Positions 1 through 10,099 of a stretch of DNA of 33,470 bases are shown piece by piece. Position numbers and translations under genes: made by a program. The DNA comes from Bacteroidales bacterium (GTDB lineage: Bacteria; Bacteroidota; Bacteroidia; Bacteroidales; UBA932), in the NCBI GenBank assembly GCA_030695025.1, contig JAUYTX010000101.1:1-33470 (forward strand). Direction: 5' to 3'. Position 1 is the stretch's first letter. Each line of letters starts with the position of its first letter. Below the pieces are notes generated by a model. It was given only the letters and a program-made list of their open reading frames with translations, did no database searches and was not told where the DNA came from.

Positions 1-859
<859 letters not shown>

Positions 860-914
860 TTAAATGTTTGATTTTAATCAATATGTATATTTAATACTTT
901 TTCTTAATATGTAC

Positions 915-1631
915 TTAATCTTTTAACATGTAGTCAATTGTGCTCACAACCCTTATGGTTTTAATATGAGGGGTGTTTGCATCACGGTCCGATATTGTAA
1001 ACTGACCTTGATTGGCTCTTTTTATTTTTCCGAGTTTGCTGCCTGAGTCACGGGCAAATTTCTCTGCCGAAGCTCTGGCATTAGAGGTTGCCTCTTCTAT
1101 CATTTGTGGTTTGATATCATTCAGGCCGGTGTAGAAATACTGAGTCATATACTGGTATTCACCGGCGGTAAGTGCAATACCTTTGTTCAGTAGCTCTGAC
1201 TGAGTAGATATTATATTCATCACCAAAGGAACCTTATCTGATGTTACAGTTAGAATGCTTGTTATGTTGTACCTGTAACTTGAGGGCTGACTCTGATACC
1301 TTTCGGCATTCATATCAATGATCTGAGGTGCTGCGACCGAAATTTCACTCTCATCGAGCCCTTTGGACTTAAGATAATCTATGATTATTTTATTCTTCTG
1401 ATTAATGGCGTTATAAAGGACAGAGAGGTCGTTGCCAATCTCTTTGTACACAACGGGCCATATTACTTTGTTTGCCGGTACCTCTACCTCTGCAAGACCT
1501 TTTACTGTTACAACCCTGTCGTATGATTTAAGGGATACTACTGCACTTTTGATGAAGATTCCCAGGAAGATAAGGCCAATCATTATAAAGAGGCCGGGGA
1601 ACAGTGATCTGTTACTATGAATACTTCCCAT
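915..1631 (-). CDS. SIMPL domain-containing protein (DUF541 family), membrane-anchored
   Basis: 238 residues. An N-terminal hydrophobic segment (about residues 11-33) is a signal anchor, and the rest should lie in the periplasm. The body matches the SIMPL/DUF541 family: an opening strand VVTVKGLAEVEVPANKV, a central stretch with Y-x-Q-x-P and the YRYNITSILTVTSDKV strand, the EATSNARASAEKFARDSG helix, and a closing strand TIRVVSTIDYML. The family includes E. coli YggE, linked to oxidative-stress protection, but its biochemical function is not known. It starts 44 bases from the divergent amidase start at 1676. A near match to the -7 box (GATATTTG, plus-strand 1663-1670) lies about 30 bases upstream. 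The family call is confident; the role is open. Confidence 0.85.
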   Translation of the reverse strand: MGSIHSNRSLFPGLFIMIGLIFLGIFIKSAVVSLKSYDRVVTVKGLAEVEVPANKVIWPVVYKEIGNDLSVLYNAINQKNKIIIDYLKSKGLDESEISVAAPQIIDMNAERYQSQPSSYRYNITSILTVTSDKVPLVMNIISTQSELLNKGIALTAGEYQYMTQYFYTGLNDIKPQMIEEATSNARASAEKFARDSGSKLGKIKRANQGQFTISDRDANTPHIKTIRVVSTIDYMLKD

Positions 1632-1638
1632 TTTTATC

Positions 1639-1646
1639 TAAATTTG
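1639..1646 (+). promoter_or_regulatory. Possible -7 box for the amidase-uvrB-rsh-uvrA operon
   Basis: TAAATTTG matches the Bacteroidota -7 consensus TAnnTTTG and lies 30 bases before the ATG at 1676. I found no clear TTTG at the expected -33 distance, so this is only a partial match. Confidence 0.35.
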
Positions 1647-1675
1647 TGTTTCTCATAATTAGCAAATATCAAGCC

Positions 1676-3133
1676 ATGAAAACTAACCTAAAGCTTATTT
1701 CAGCCTTCATTTTAACTCTGATTTTTTCAGCTACTGCAATTGCTCAGAACAACTCAACCTTAAGGATTGTAAGGGGAAAAACAGATACTGTTTTTACTCC
1801 TGTTCACTTTGTTACCGGAGTGGATGTTCCAGGTTCTGCGATATATATCAATGATCTTTTAGTTAAACAATATTCTACAGGATCTTTTGGTGCCGAACTT
1901 TCATTAGTTGAAGGTGACAACGAGATATCAGTGAGATCCGTAAAAGGTACAACGGAAGAGAGTGTTAAATTCTCGGTTCACTTTAAAATTGCTGTTCCTC
2001 TGCAAAGAACGAAAACCGATTTATACTATCCTAACCGGTTAGTTATGACAAAGAAGGGTGCCTATCTTAACTATGGTGCCGGAGAGGATCGGCTCGGCGG
2101 TGCAAAGATAAACTTTTTAGCTGAGGGTATCAAACTTGAACTCCTGGATTCGGTAAATAACTTATATAAGGTTAAGTTATCGCAGAATGGCTATGCTTAT
2201 ATCCCAAAACAGTTCACCGAGAATGTACCTTTTGGTACCAAACCTCCCTTCTCACTTACCAGTTCGTGGAGCGTAACAAATGCCGGTAAAGCGGATAGAA
2301 TAAGAATTGCTCTTCAGGAGCGTCAACCTTATATCATATATAGAGAGAGTGACCCCAACCGTCTGATGGTTGAGATTCACGGTGCAGCTTGCAACTCTAA
2401 CTGGATTACACAATATCTGGACCTTAAGGCTGTGGATTATGTTCACTACCGTCAGACTGCTCCGGATGTTTTCACTGCAATTATATATCTGAAAGACAAA
2501 TATAGTTGGGGTTACAGCGTTGACTATGTTGGAAACTCTCTGGATATTACAATTAGACATACCCCTGAACCTACTCTTAAAGGAATGGTTATTGGAGTTG
2601 ATGCCGGTCATGGTGGTTCGGCAACAGGAGCTGTCAGCACTTCGGGATTAAGAGAGAAAGACTTTAATCTTGCAATGACATATATGTTAAAGGAGGAGCT
2701 TGAGAAAAAGGGAGCAAGAGTAGTTTTGAGCAGATCTGAAGATGTTGATGTTTCAATGCAGGAGAGGGTAGATATTTTCAAAAAAGCCAATGTGGATCTT
2801 GTAATATCTGTTCACTGCAATGCAGGGGGTCATCCTTTGAAAGAGATGGGTACGAGTACATACTACAGACACATCGAGTATAGGCCTTTGGCAGAAAATA
2901 TTTTGAAAAGACTTATAGAGCTTAACATAAAGAACTTTGGGCTGATTGGCAATTTTAATTTTGCTCTTAACGCACCTACAGAATTTCCATCTGTACTCGT
3001 TGAGGCTCTATTTATGAGTTCATTACCGGAAGAGGAGCTTCTAGCCAGCCCAAAATTCCAGAAAGATATGATGATAAAGGTTGTCAGAGGACTTGAAGAT
3101 TACCTCTCTGAAGTGAAAAAATCATTAAAATAG
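1676..3133 (+). CDS. N-acetylmuramoyl-L-alanine amidase (Amidase_3 family), secreted
   Basis: Peptidoglycan hydrolase cleaving the bond between N-acetylmuramic acid and the stem peptide, acting in the periplasm during cell separation. I start it at ATG 1676, because MKTNLKLISAFILTLIFSA is a textbook signal peptide ending AIAQ; the frame is open upstream to 1604 but those residues spoil the signal. The protein has 485 residues. About residues 25-300 form beta-rich N-terminal domains, resembling AMIN or SH3-like modules. The catalytic domain runs from about residue 304 to the end: VDAGHGG (zinc His 312), GLREKDFNLA (zinc Glu), ISVHCNAGG (zinc His) and VLVEALFMSS (catalytic Glu). It is the first gene of a run in which uvrB starts 3 bases after its stop. 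Confidence 0.92.
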   Translation: MKTNLKLISAFILTLIFSATAIAQNNSTLRIVRGKTDTVFTPVHFVTGVDVPGSAIYINDLLVKQYSTGSFGAELSLVEGDNEISVRSVKGTTEESVKFSVHFKIAVPLQRTKTDLYYPNRLVMTKKGAYLNYGAGEDRLGGAKINFLAEGIKLELLDSVNNLYKVKLSQNGYAYIPKQFTENVPFGTKPPFSLTSSWSVTNAGKADRIRIALQERQPYIIYRESDPNRLMVEIHGAACNSNWITQYLDLKAVDYVHYRQTAPDVFTAIIYLKDKYSWGYSVDYVGNSLDITIRHTPEPTLKGMVIGVDAGHGGSATGAVSTSGLREKDFNLAMTYMLKEELEKKGARVVLSRSEDVDVSMQERVDIFKKANVDLVISVHCNAGGHPLKEMGTSTYYRHIEYRPLAENILKRLIELNIKNFGLIGNFNFALNAPTEFPSVLVEALFMSSLPEEELLASPKFQKDMMIKVVRGLEDYLSEVKKSLK

Positions 3134-3136
3134 TTT

Positions 3137-5134
3137 ATGGGCTTTAAACTCTCATCTAAATTCAGTCCAACGGGCGATCAGCCGGAGGCAATTGAACAAC
3201 TTACCAACCACCTCAATCAAGGTGTTGATGCCGTAACCCTTCTGGGAGTTACCGGGTCGGGTAAGACTTTTACAATGGCCAACGTAATTGAGAAACTCCA
3301 AAGACCTGCCCTGATTCTTAGCCACAACAAAACTTTGGCTGCACAACTTTATGGAGAGTTTAAATCCTTTTTCCCTGATAATGCTGTTGAGTATTTTGTC
3401 TCATATTATGACTACTATCAACCTGAGGCCTATATGCCCGTCACTGATACCTATATCGAAAAGGATCTTAGCATAAATGACGAAATTGAAAAATTGCGTC
3501 TTTCTGCATCAAGTGCATTGCTGTCAGGAAGAAGAGATGTTATTGTAATTTCCAGTGTTTCATGCCTTTATGGCATAGGAAATCCCGAAGATTTTCACAG
3601 TAATACCATTAAAATTGCAAAAGGTCAGGTCCTCTCAAGGAGCAAACTGCTGTATGCGCTTGTTGACAGCCTCTACTCCCGCAACGAAAATGAGTTTACC
3701 AGAGGTGTCTTCAGAGTAAAAGGAGATACGGTTGATATCTACCCTGCGTATTCAGACACTGCAGTAAGGATAATCTTTTTCGGAGACGAAGTGGAGAACA
3801 TAGAATTGTTTGACCCCATTTCAGGAGCTCTGGTTGAGGTACTGGATGAGATTGCAGTCTATCCTGCAAATATCTTTGTTACTACCAGAGAGCGTACCAA
3901 AGCTGCTGTAACACAGATTCAGGATGACATGCTTAAACAGTACGAGTATTTTACAGAGATAGGGAAGCATATGGAGGCAAAAAGGCTCAAGCAGAGAGTT
4001 GAGTATGACCTTGAAATGATTAAAGAGATAGGCTACTGCTCCGGAATTGAGAATTACTCAAGATATTTTGATGGCAGAACAGCCGGAATGAGGCCATTTT
4101 GTCTGATTGACTATTTTCCCGATGATTTTATCACCTTCATTGATGAAAGCCATGTCACCATACCTCAGGTTAAGGCGATGTACGGAGGAGACAGATCGAG
4201 AAAGGTCACTCTCATCGAATATGGTTTCAGATTGCCTGCTGCTGCAGATAACAGACCTTTGAAGTTTGAAGAGTTTGAAAACATTATTGGCCAGAGAGTG
4301 TTTGTAAGTGCAACTCCGGCAGATTATGAGCTTGGAATTTCTCAGGGACTTATTGTTGAACAGGTGGTAAGACCAACGGGACTACTTGACCCTCCGATTG
4401 AGGTTAGGCCAACAAAGAATCAAATTGATAACCTTCTTGAAGAGATAAGGATAAGAGCAGATAAAGATGAACGGGTGCTTGTAACTACACTCACAAAGAG
4501 AATGGCAGAAGAGCTGGACAAGTATCTTACAAAAATATCTGTCAGATGCCGTTATATTCACTCAGATGTTGATACTCTGGAAAGGATTGAGATTCTTGAA
4601 GACTTTCAGGTTGGGAGGTTTGACGTGTTAATTGGTGTAAACCTTCTTAGAGAGGGACTTGATCTGCCTCAGGTATCACTGGTTGCAATTCTGGATGCCG
4701 ATAAAGAGGGTTTTTTGAGGTCAGCCAGAGCCCTTACACAGACAGCGGGTCGTGCAGCAAGAAATGTCGAAGGAAGGGTTATTATGTATGCAGATAACAT
4801 CACCCGTTCTATGGCAATAACCATTGAAGAGACAGAAAGAAGAAGAAAAAAACAGAAGGATTACAACATTAAACACAACATTCTGCCTAGACAAATTGTT
4901 AAAGAGGTCAGAAATGTTTTAGGGAAAGTAAGAGACTATTCAATGAATAAAGAGGAGACAAATCCCCTGCTTGCAGACCCTATACTTGCAATGTTTAATC
5001 CTTCACAATTGAAGGAGGCAATTATTGCTTCTAAACTTAAAATGGAGGAGGCTGCATTGGAACTTGATTTTCTCAGGGCTGCAAAATTCAGGGATGAGAT
5101 GAACGCTCTTAAGAGGTTACTTGAAAAAAGCTGA
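3137..5134 (+). CDS. uvrB: Excinuclease ABC subunit B (UvrB)
   Basis: DNA helicase-like subunit of nucleotide excision repair: it receives damaged DNA from UvrA and recruits UvrC. The 665 residues match the family length. Visible landmarks are the N-terminal FSPTGDQPEAI, Walker A GVTGSGKTFTMANVI, the beta-hairpin signature YYDYYQPEAYMPVTDTYIEK, the DEAD-like box FIDESHVTIPQ, helicase motifs LVTTLTKRMAEEL and GVNLLREGLDLPQVSLV, the Q-T-A-G-R-A-A-R motif VI, and a C-terminal UVR motif (about residues 625-660) for UvrC contact. It starts 3 bases after the amidase stop and ends 2 bases before the RelA/SpoT homologue. Identity is certain. Confidence 0.98.
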   Translation: MGFKLSSKFSPTGDQPEAIEQLTNHLNQGVDAVTLLGVTGSGKTFTMANVIEKLQRPALILSHNKTLAAQLYGEFKSFFPDNAVEYFVSYYDYYQPEAYMPVTDTYIEKDLSINDEIEKLRLSASSALLSGRRDVIVISSVSCLYGIGNPEDFHSNTIKIAKGQVLSRSKLLYALVDSLYSRNENEFTRGVFRVKGDTVDIYPAYSDTAVRIIFFGDEVENIELFDPISGALVEVLDEIAVYPANIFVTTRERTKAAVTQIQDDMLKQYEYFTEIGKHMEAKRLKQRVEYDLEMIKEIGYCSGIENYSRYFDGRTAGMRPFCLIDYFPDDFITFIDESHVTIPQVKAMYGGDRSRKVTLIEYGFRLPAAADNRPLKFEEFENIIGQRVFVSATPADYELGISQGLIVEQVVRPTGLLDPPIEVRPTKNQIDNLLEEIRIRADKDERVLVTTLTKRMAEELDKYLTKISVRCRYIHSDVDTLERIEILEDFQVGRFDVLIGVNLLREGLDLPQVSLVAILDADKEGFLRSARALTQTAGRAARNVEGRVIMYADNITRSMAITIEETERRRKKQKDYNIKHNILPRQIVKEVRNVLGKVRDYSMNKEETNPLLADPILAMFNPSQLKEAIIASKLKMEEAALELDFLRAAKFRDEMNALKRLLEKS

Positions 5135-5136
5135 GT

Positions 5137-7281
5137 ATGTTTTCGCAAAAACTGGAAAAGTTTATTAAAACCTCTACTGAAGTTGAGCAGAGATGGATCA
5201 GTGAGGCTTATAAAATTGCAGAAGTTGCTCTTTCAGAAGAGAAAAGAGGCAATGGTTTGCCTTTTACCCAGCACATTGAAGCTGTTGCCCAGATTGTTGC
5301 TGCTGAGATGGGTTTGATGCCATCTGCAATCGCCTCAGTTTTCCTTCACGAGGCTTCAAGGCGAAATAACTCTTTGCTTGATGATTGCAAAAAACACTTT
5401 CCGGATGAGATAATTTCAATGGCTACAGCTCTGAATAAAATTTCGGGCATCAAGCCAAAAGATACCGGTCTTCAGGCAGAAAATTACAGAAAACTGATTG
5501 TCAGCTACTCCGGTGACCCAAGAGTTACACTTATTAAGCTTGCCGACCGACTGGAGGTGATGAGAAGTCTTGACATTTTTTCAAAATCCAATCAGATAAA
5601 AAAGGCAACCGAAACTCTTTTATTATATGCTCCGCTTGCTCACCAGCTTGGTTTATACAATATTAAGAGCGAAATGGAGGATCTCTCCTTCAAATACACT
5701 GACCCTGAAAATTTCAGGACCATCTCAAATAAACTTAAAACAGGAGAGCAGGAGAGAAAAAGGTTGACGGATCTTTTTATTAAACCGATTGAATTGGGTT
5801 TAAAAAAGGCGCGCATCAAGTATCAGCTAAAAAGCCGTACAAAAACAGCCTATTCAATTCATAAGAAGATGGCTAAGCAGCAAATTCCCTTCGAGTCTGT
5901 TGCCGATGTGTTTGCAATCAGAATAATTGTTGATTCTCCGCCTGAGAGTGAGAAGGAGTTGTGCTGGAGTGTTTACTCAATCGTTACTGAGAACTATACC
6001 CCGGATGTAAAAAGATTGAGAGACTGGATAACGGTGCCAAAGACAAACGGATACGAATCGCTCCATACAACAGTAAGCACAAAAGATGGTAACATAATTG
6101 AGGTCCAGATTAGAACCAAGCGAATGGATGATGTTGCTGAAAATGGATATGCGTCTCATACACTATACAAAGGGGTCAAAAGTGAGCAGGGTCTGGATAT
6201 GTGGCTTACAGGTGTTAAGAAACTGCTTGAAGGTGGAGGGCTTACAGAATATGCTGATAATTCCGAATTTTCATTAAACGAAATATTTGTATTTACTCCA
6301 GATGGCGATTTAAGAAGACTATCTGCAGACTCCTGTGTGCTTGACTTTGCCTTTGACATTCACACAAATTTAGGTTTGAAATGTTCCGGAGCTAAAATAA
6401 ACGGAAAACCTGCATCAATAAGAGAGAGGTTGAAAACCGGAGATGTGGTTGAGATAATGAGCTCCAAAAACCAGAAGCCTTCACGAGATTGGCTCAATTA
6501 TGTGGTATCTTCAAAAGCCAGGGCAAAAATAAAACAGAAACTCAAGGAGGAGACAGGTAAAAGAGCAGAAGAGGGTAAGGAGTTGTTGGAGAGGAGAATG
6601 TCAAACTGGAAAATTGAATTCAATGATGATACTCTTGGTTTCTTGCTTAAAAACTACAAATTCAAAACAGCATCTGAGTTTTATGTAGCCCTTGCAGAGG
6701 AGAAGATAGATATTTCTGAGATTAAGAGCGCACTGACTGCCAAAGAGGAGGCTGCGGATTCAAAAGATCAGGCCCCGCTCTCAGGATACATTATGAAACC
6801 CGAAAAAAGCATCAGGCATGGAGAGTCGGATTATCTGATCATTGACGAAAAGGTAAACAATGTAGGCTTTAAACTGGCAAAGTGCTGTAACCCAATTATG
6901 GGTGACGAGGTCTTTGGTTTTGTAACAATAAAAGAGGGTATAAAAATTCACAGAATGAGTTGTCCCAATGCCTCCCGATTAATTGACAACTATCCTTACA
7001 GAGTCCAAAGGGTTAAATGGAGGGAGAGTATTACCGGACACAGTTTTCAGGCGGCTCTTCGAATAAGTGGTTATGAAGAGATAGGCGCAGGTCAGCAGAT
7101 TTTGGAGATAATTAATTCTTTAAATATTTCATTAAGACATTTTTCTATTACCGAACAGAAGGGAAAACTGGAAGCAAAGCTTCAGGTTGCTGTCTCAAAC
7201 AATCAGCAGTTGGATAAACTCATCTTTAATTTAAAGAAAATAAAGGGGGTAAAATCTGTAAGCAGGATTTCAAATTTATAA
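5137..7281 (+). CDS. RelA/SpoT homologue: (p)ppGpp synthetase with degenerate hydrolase domain
   Basis: 714 residues in long-RSH order: HD domain (about 25-170), synthetase (about 220-350), TGS (about 380-445), helical region, CC-type zinc finger (LAKCCNPIMGDEVFGF, about 585-620) and ACT (about 640-714). The synthetase looks complete: SRTKTAYSIHKKM, DVFAIRIIVD, RLRD at 293-296, GYESLH at 305-310 and EVQIRT. RLRD resembles the RxKD motif of bifunctional Rel/SpoT rather than the ExDD of RelA. The hydrolase is altered: HD becomes His71-Glu72, the following Glu-Asp pair is replaced in ASRRN, and LADRLHNMR becomes LADRLEVMR; His46 and Asp137 remain. The TGS Gly-His, which in RelA contacts the tRNA CCA end, reads Gly413-Leu414. 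I infer an alarmone synthetase without hydrolysis. It sits between uvrB (2-base gap) and uvrA (13-base gap). Confidence 0.9.
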   Translation: MFSQKLEKFIKTSTEVEQRWISEAYKIAEVALSEEKRGNGLPFTQHIEAVAQIVAAEMGLMPSAIASVFLHEASRRNNSLLDDCKKHFPDEIISMATALNKISGIKPKDTGLQAENYRKLIVSYSGDPRVTLIKLADRLEVMRSLDIFSKSNQIKKATETLLLYAPLAHQLGLYNIKSEMEDLSFKYTDPENFRTISNKLKTGEQERKRLTDLFIKPIELGLKKARIKYQLKSRTKTAYSIHKKMAKQQIPFESVADVFAIRIIVDSPPESEKELCWSVYSIVTENYTPDVKRLRDWITVPKTNGYESLHTTVSTKDGNIIEVQIRTKRMDDVAENGYASHTLYKGVKSEQGLDMWLTGVKKLLEGGGLTEYADNSEFSLNEIFVFTPDGDLRRLSADSCVLDFAFDIHTNLGLKCSGAKINGKPASIRERLKTGDVVEIMSSKNQKPSRDWLNYVVSSKARAKIKQKLKEETGKRAEEGKELLERRMSNWKIEFNDDTLGFLLKNYKFKTASEFYVALAEEKIDISEIKSALTAKEEAADSKDQAPLSGYIMKPEKSIRHGESDYLIIDEKVNNVGFKLAKCCNPIMGDEVFGFVTIKEGIKIHRMSCPNASRLIDNYPYRVQRVKWRESITGHSFQAALRISGYEEIGAGQQILEIINSLNISLRHFSITEQKGKLEAKLQVAVSNNQQLDKLIFNLKKIKGVKSVSRISNL

Positions 7282-7294
7282 TTCAAAGCAAAGG

Positions 7295-10099
7295 ATGCAG
7301 AACAAATATATCAGAATTAAAGGGGCAAGATTAAATAACCTGAAAAACATAAGCATTGACATACCAAGAGATAAACTGGTAGTTATTACCGGTATTTCAG
7401 GCTCCGGAAAATCAAGTCTAGCATTTGACACACTTTTCGCCGAAGGGCAGAGAAGATTTGTCGAAAGCCTCTCGTCCTTTGCCCGACAGTTTCTTGGAAG
7501 AATGTCAAAGCCCGATGTTGACGAAATATCCGGCATCCCACCTGCAATTGCAATTGAGCAAAAGGTAAACACAAGAAATCCAAGGTCAACCGTAGGTACT
7601 TCAACAGAGATATACGATTATCTGAGATTATTGTATTCAAGAGTTGGTAAAACTTACTCTCCGGTTAGCGGTGGGGAGGTGAAAAGAGACACCCCAGCTG
7701 ATGTAATCAACTATATTAAAGGGCTGCCTGTTGATGAACCCCTGTTTATTCTCGCTCCAATTGGATGGAAAGATAAAGAGAGGCTAACAGAGAGATTGCT
7801 TGAACTTAAAGAGGATGGTTTCACCAGGCTTTATGCCAATGAAGAGATTGTGAGAATTGAGAGTGCACTGTCCGGTGAGTTACCTGTCACTGGTGAAGTT
7901 TTACTTCTTGTTGACAGGGTAATAAACCAGAGTGACGAAGAGACAGAAAACAGACTGTATGACTCTCTTCAAACAGCGTTTGCAGTGAATAAGTCCTCAG
8001 AAAATGAAAGAGAGACTATATACATTGTATCAGGCAAAACAATTAAGAGCTTTTCAACACTGTTTGAGCGAGACGGTATTATATTCGAGGAGCCATCAGA
8101 TTTGCTATTCAGTTACAATAACCCTCTTGGAGCGTGCCAGGAGTGTTCGGGTTACGGCAAAATCCCCGGGATTGACGAAACTCTTGTTATTCCGGACCCC
8201 ACATTGAGTGTATATCAGGAGGCAATCGCCTGCTGGCGAGGTGAGACTATGAAAAATTATTATGAACAGCTTGTTTCATCATCTCATAAATTTGATTTTC
8301 ACATACATAAACCATATAAGAATTTATCGGAAAGCGAGAAGCTTATTCTGTGGAGCGGTAACGAATATTTCACCGGAATTGACGACTTCTTTAAAATGGT
8401 TGAGAAGAACAGATATAAAATTCAATACAAATATCTTCAAAGCAGATATACAGGAAAGTCAATATGTAAATCCTGCATGGGTAAGCGACTCAGGAAGGAG
8501 GCTCTGTACGTAAAGGTGGGCGAGAGGTCTATAACCGATCTTTTGGATATGAGTATTTCAGATTTGTATGAATTTATTTGTGGGTTAAATCTTGTTGAAT
8601 ATGAAGCGAAAATTGCAGAGAGACCACTTAAAGAGATTAAGAGCAGGCTGAGATGCCTTATATCGGTTGGGCTTCCTTATCTAACCCTTAACCGGCCTTC
8701 AAATACTCTCAGCGGAGGGGAGAGCCAAAGGATAAACCTGGTAAACTCAATAGGAAGCAGTCTTGTGGGCTCGCTCTATATTCTGGATGAACCGAGCATA
8801 GGACTGCACCCGAGAGACACAGGAAGGCTTATAAGTGTTCTTAAAGAGCTTCGAGACCTAGGTAACAGTGTACTTGTTGTGGAACATGACGAAGAGATAA
8901 TGAGAGAGGCAGATCAACTGATTGATATCGGGCCGGAGGCCGGGCGTTATGGGGGAGAATTGGTTTTTCAGGGAGGAGTTGACGATATAACCTCTGCAGA
9001 TAACGGCTCTAAAAGCCTTACTTTAGCATATTTACAGGGGAGAGAGAAGATTGATATTCCAAAATCAAGAAGAGAGTGGAGTAGTTTTATCCACTTAACC
9101 GGAGCCGCAGAACACAACCTTAAGGAGATTGATGTGAAGTTTCCTTTAAAGGTATTTACTGCCGTTACCGGAGTCAGCGGATCGGGGAAGTCAACCCTTG
9201 TCAGAGATATTTTCTACCCGGCGCTTAACAGAAAGATTAACCAGTTTGGCGAAAAACCAGGAATTCACAAGGAGATTGGAGGCGATATCTCAAAAATAAC
9301 ATCGGTTGAATATATTGACCAGAATCCAATTGGAAAATCTACCAGATCCAATCCTGCTACATACCTCAAGGTTTACGACGAAATCAGAAGACTTTACTCG
9401 GAACAGCCTTATGCCAAGGCAAACGGTTACGGCCATTCACACTTTTCATTTAATATTGATGGAGGTAGATGCCCTGAATGTCAGGGAGATGGAGTGATAA
9501 ATATTGAAATGCAATTCATGGCTGATGTGCAGATGGTTTGTGAGTCATGTTCAGGAAAAAGATTTAAGCAAGATGTTCTTGAGGTAAGGTACAAAGAGAA
9601 AAACATTAACGACATTCTTAATATGAGTGTTTTAGAGGCAATTGAGTTTTTCTCTTCACAAAAAGAGGCTGCAGCGCAAAGAATTGCAGAAAAACTTGAG
9701 CCTCTCAGAGCTGTCGGTCTCTCTTATGTGCAGCTTGGGCAAAGCAGCAGCACACTTTCGGGAGGTGAAAGCCAAAGAGTTAAACTAGCATCTTTCCTTG
9801 GTAAAGATTCCGGTAATGAGTCAATTTTATTCATCTTTGATGAGCCAACTACCGGACTCCATTTTCACGACATAAAGAAGCTGCTTGACTCATTTAATGC
9901 TCTTATTGCAAGGGGGCATACAGTTATTGTGGTTGAGCACAACATGGATGTGGTTAAATGTGCCGACTGGGTTATAGATATGGGCCCTGAAGGCGGAGAG
10001 GGTGGAGGCAGAATTGTTTTTGCCGGAACACCTGAAGATCTTGTCAAATGCAGCGAAAGTTACACCGCATTGGCTCTTACTCCCAAACTAATATCCTGA
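7295..10099 (+). CDS. uvrA: Excinuclease ABC subunit A (UvrA)
   Basis: Damage-sensing ATPase of nucleotide excision repair. The 934 residues include both ABC modules. Module 1 has Walker A GISGSGKSSLAFDTL, the adjoining EGQRRFVESLSSFARQFLG, signature LSGGESQRINL and Walker B YILDEPSIGLHP. Module 2 has Walker A GVSGSGKSTLVRDIF, signature LSGGESQRVKLA and Walker B FIFDEPTTGLHF. Zinc-finger cysteine pairs are seen at CQEC (281-284), CKSC (391-394), CPEC and CESC. The extra CPxC pair that many UvrA proteins carry just before LFSFNNPxGAC is absent here, as is a cysteine pair near TYSPVSGGEV; I believe this is usual for the lineage but could not check. The gene overlaps the convergent M28 gene by 12 bases. 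Confidence 0.97.
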   Translation: MQNKYIRIKGARLNNLKNISIDIPRDKLVVITGISGSGKSSLAFDTLFAEGQRRFVESLSSFARQFLGRMSKPDVDEISGIPPAIAIEQKVNTRNPRSTVGTSTEIYDYLRLLYSRVGKTYSPVSGGEVKRDTPADVINYIKGLPVDEPLFILAPIGWKDKERLTERLLELKEDGFTRLYANEEIVRIESALSGELPVTGEVLLLVDRVINQSDEETENRLYDSLQTAFAVNKSSENERETIYIVSGKTIKSFSTLFERDGIIFEEPSDLLFSYNNPLGACQECSGYGKIPGIDETLVIPDPTLSVYQEAIACWRGETMKNYYEQLVSSSHKFDFHIHKPYKNLSESEKLILWSGNEYFTGIDDFFKMVEKNRYKIQYKYLQSRYTGKSICKSCMGKRLRKEALYVKVGERSITDLLDMSISDLYEFICGLNLVEYEAKIAERPLKEIKSRLRCLISVGLPYLTLNRPSNTLSGGESQRINLVNSIGSSLVGSLYILDEPSIGLHPRDTGRLISVLKELRDLGNSVLVVEHDEEIMREADQLIDIGPEAGRYGGELVFQGGVDDITSADNGSKSLTLAYLQGREKIDIPKSRREWSSFIHLTGAAEHNLKEIDVKFPLKVFTAVTGVSGSGKSTLVRDIFYPALNRKINQFGEKPGIHKEIGGDISKITSVEYIDQNPIGKSTRSNPATYLKVYDEIRRLYSEQPYAKANGYGHSHFSFNIDGGRCPECQGDGVINIEMQFMADVQMVCESCSGKRFKQDVLEVRYKEKNINDILNMSVLEAIEFFSSQKEAAAQRIAEKLEPLRAVGLSYVQLGQSSSTLSGGESQRVKLASFLGKDSGNESILFIFDEPTTGLHFHDIKKLLDSFNALIARGHTVIVVEHNMDVVKCADWVIDMGPEGGEGGGRIVFAGTPEDLVKCSESYTALALTPKLIS

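Noticed and set aside
8130-8480. Loss of a zinc finger in UvrA as a sign of decay
   Set aside because: All ATPase motifs and the remaining cysteine pairs are intact; the missing CPxC appears to be a lineage feature rather than damage.
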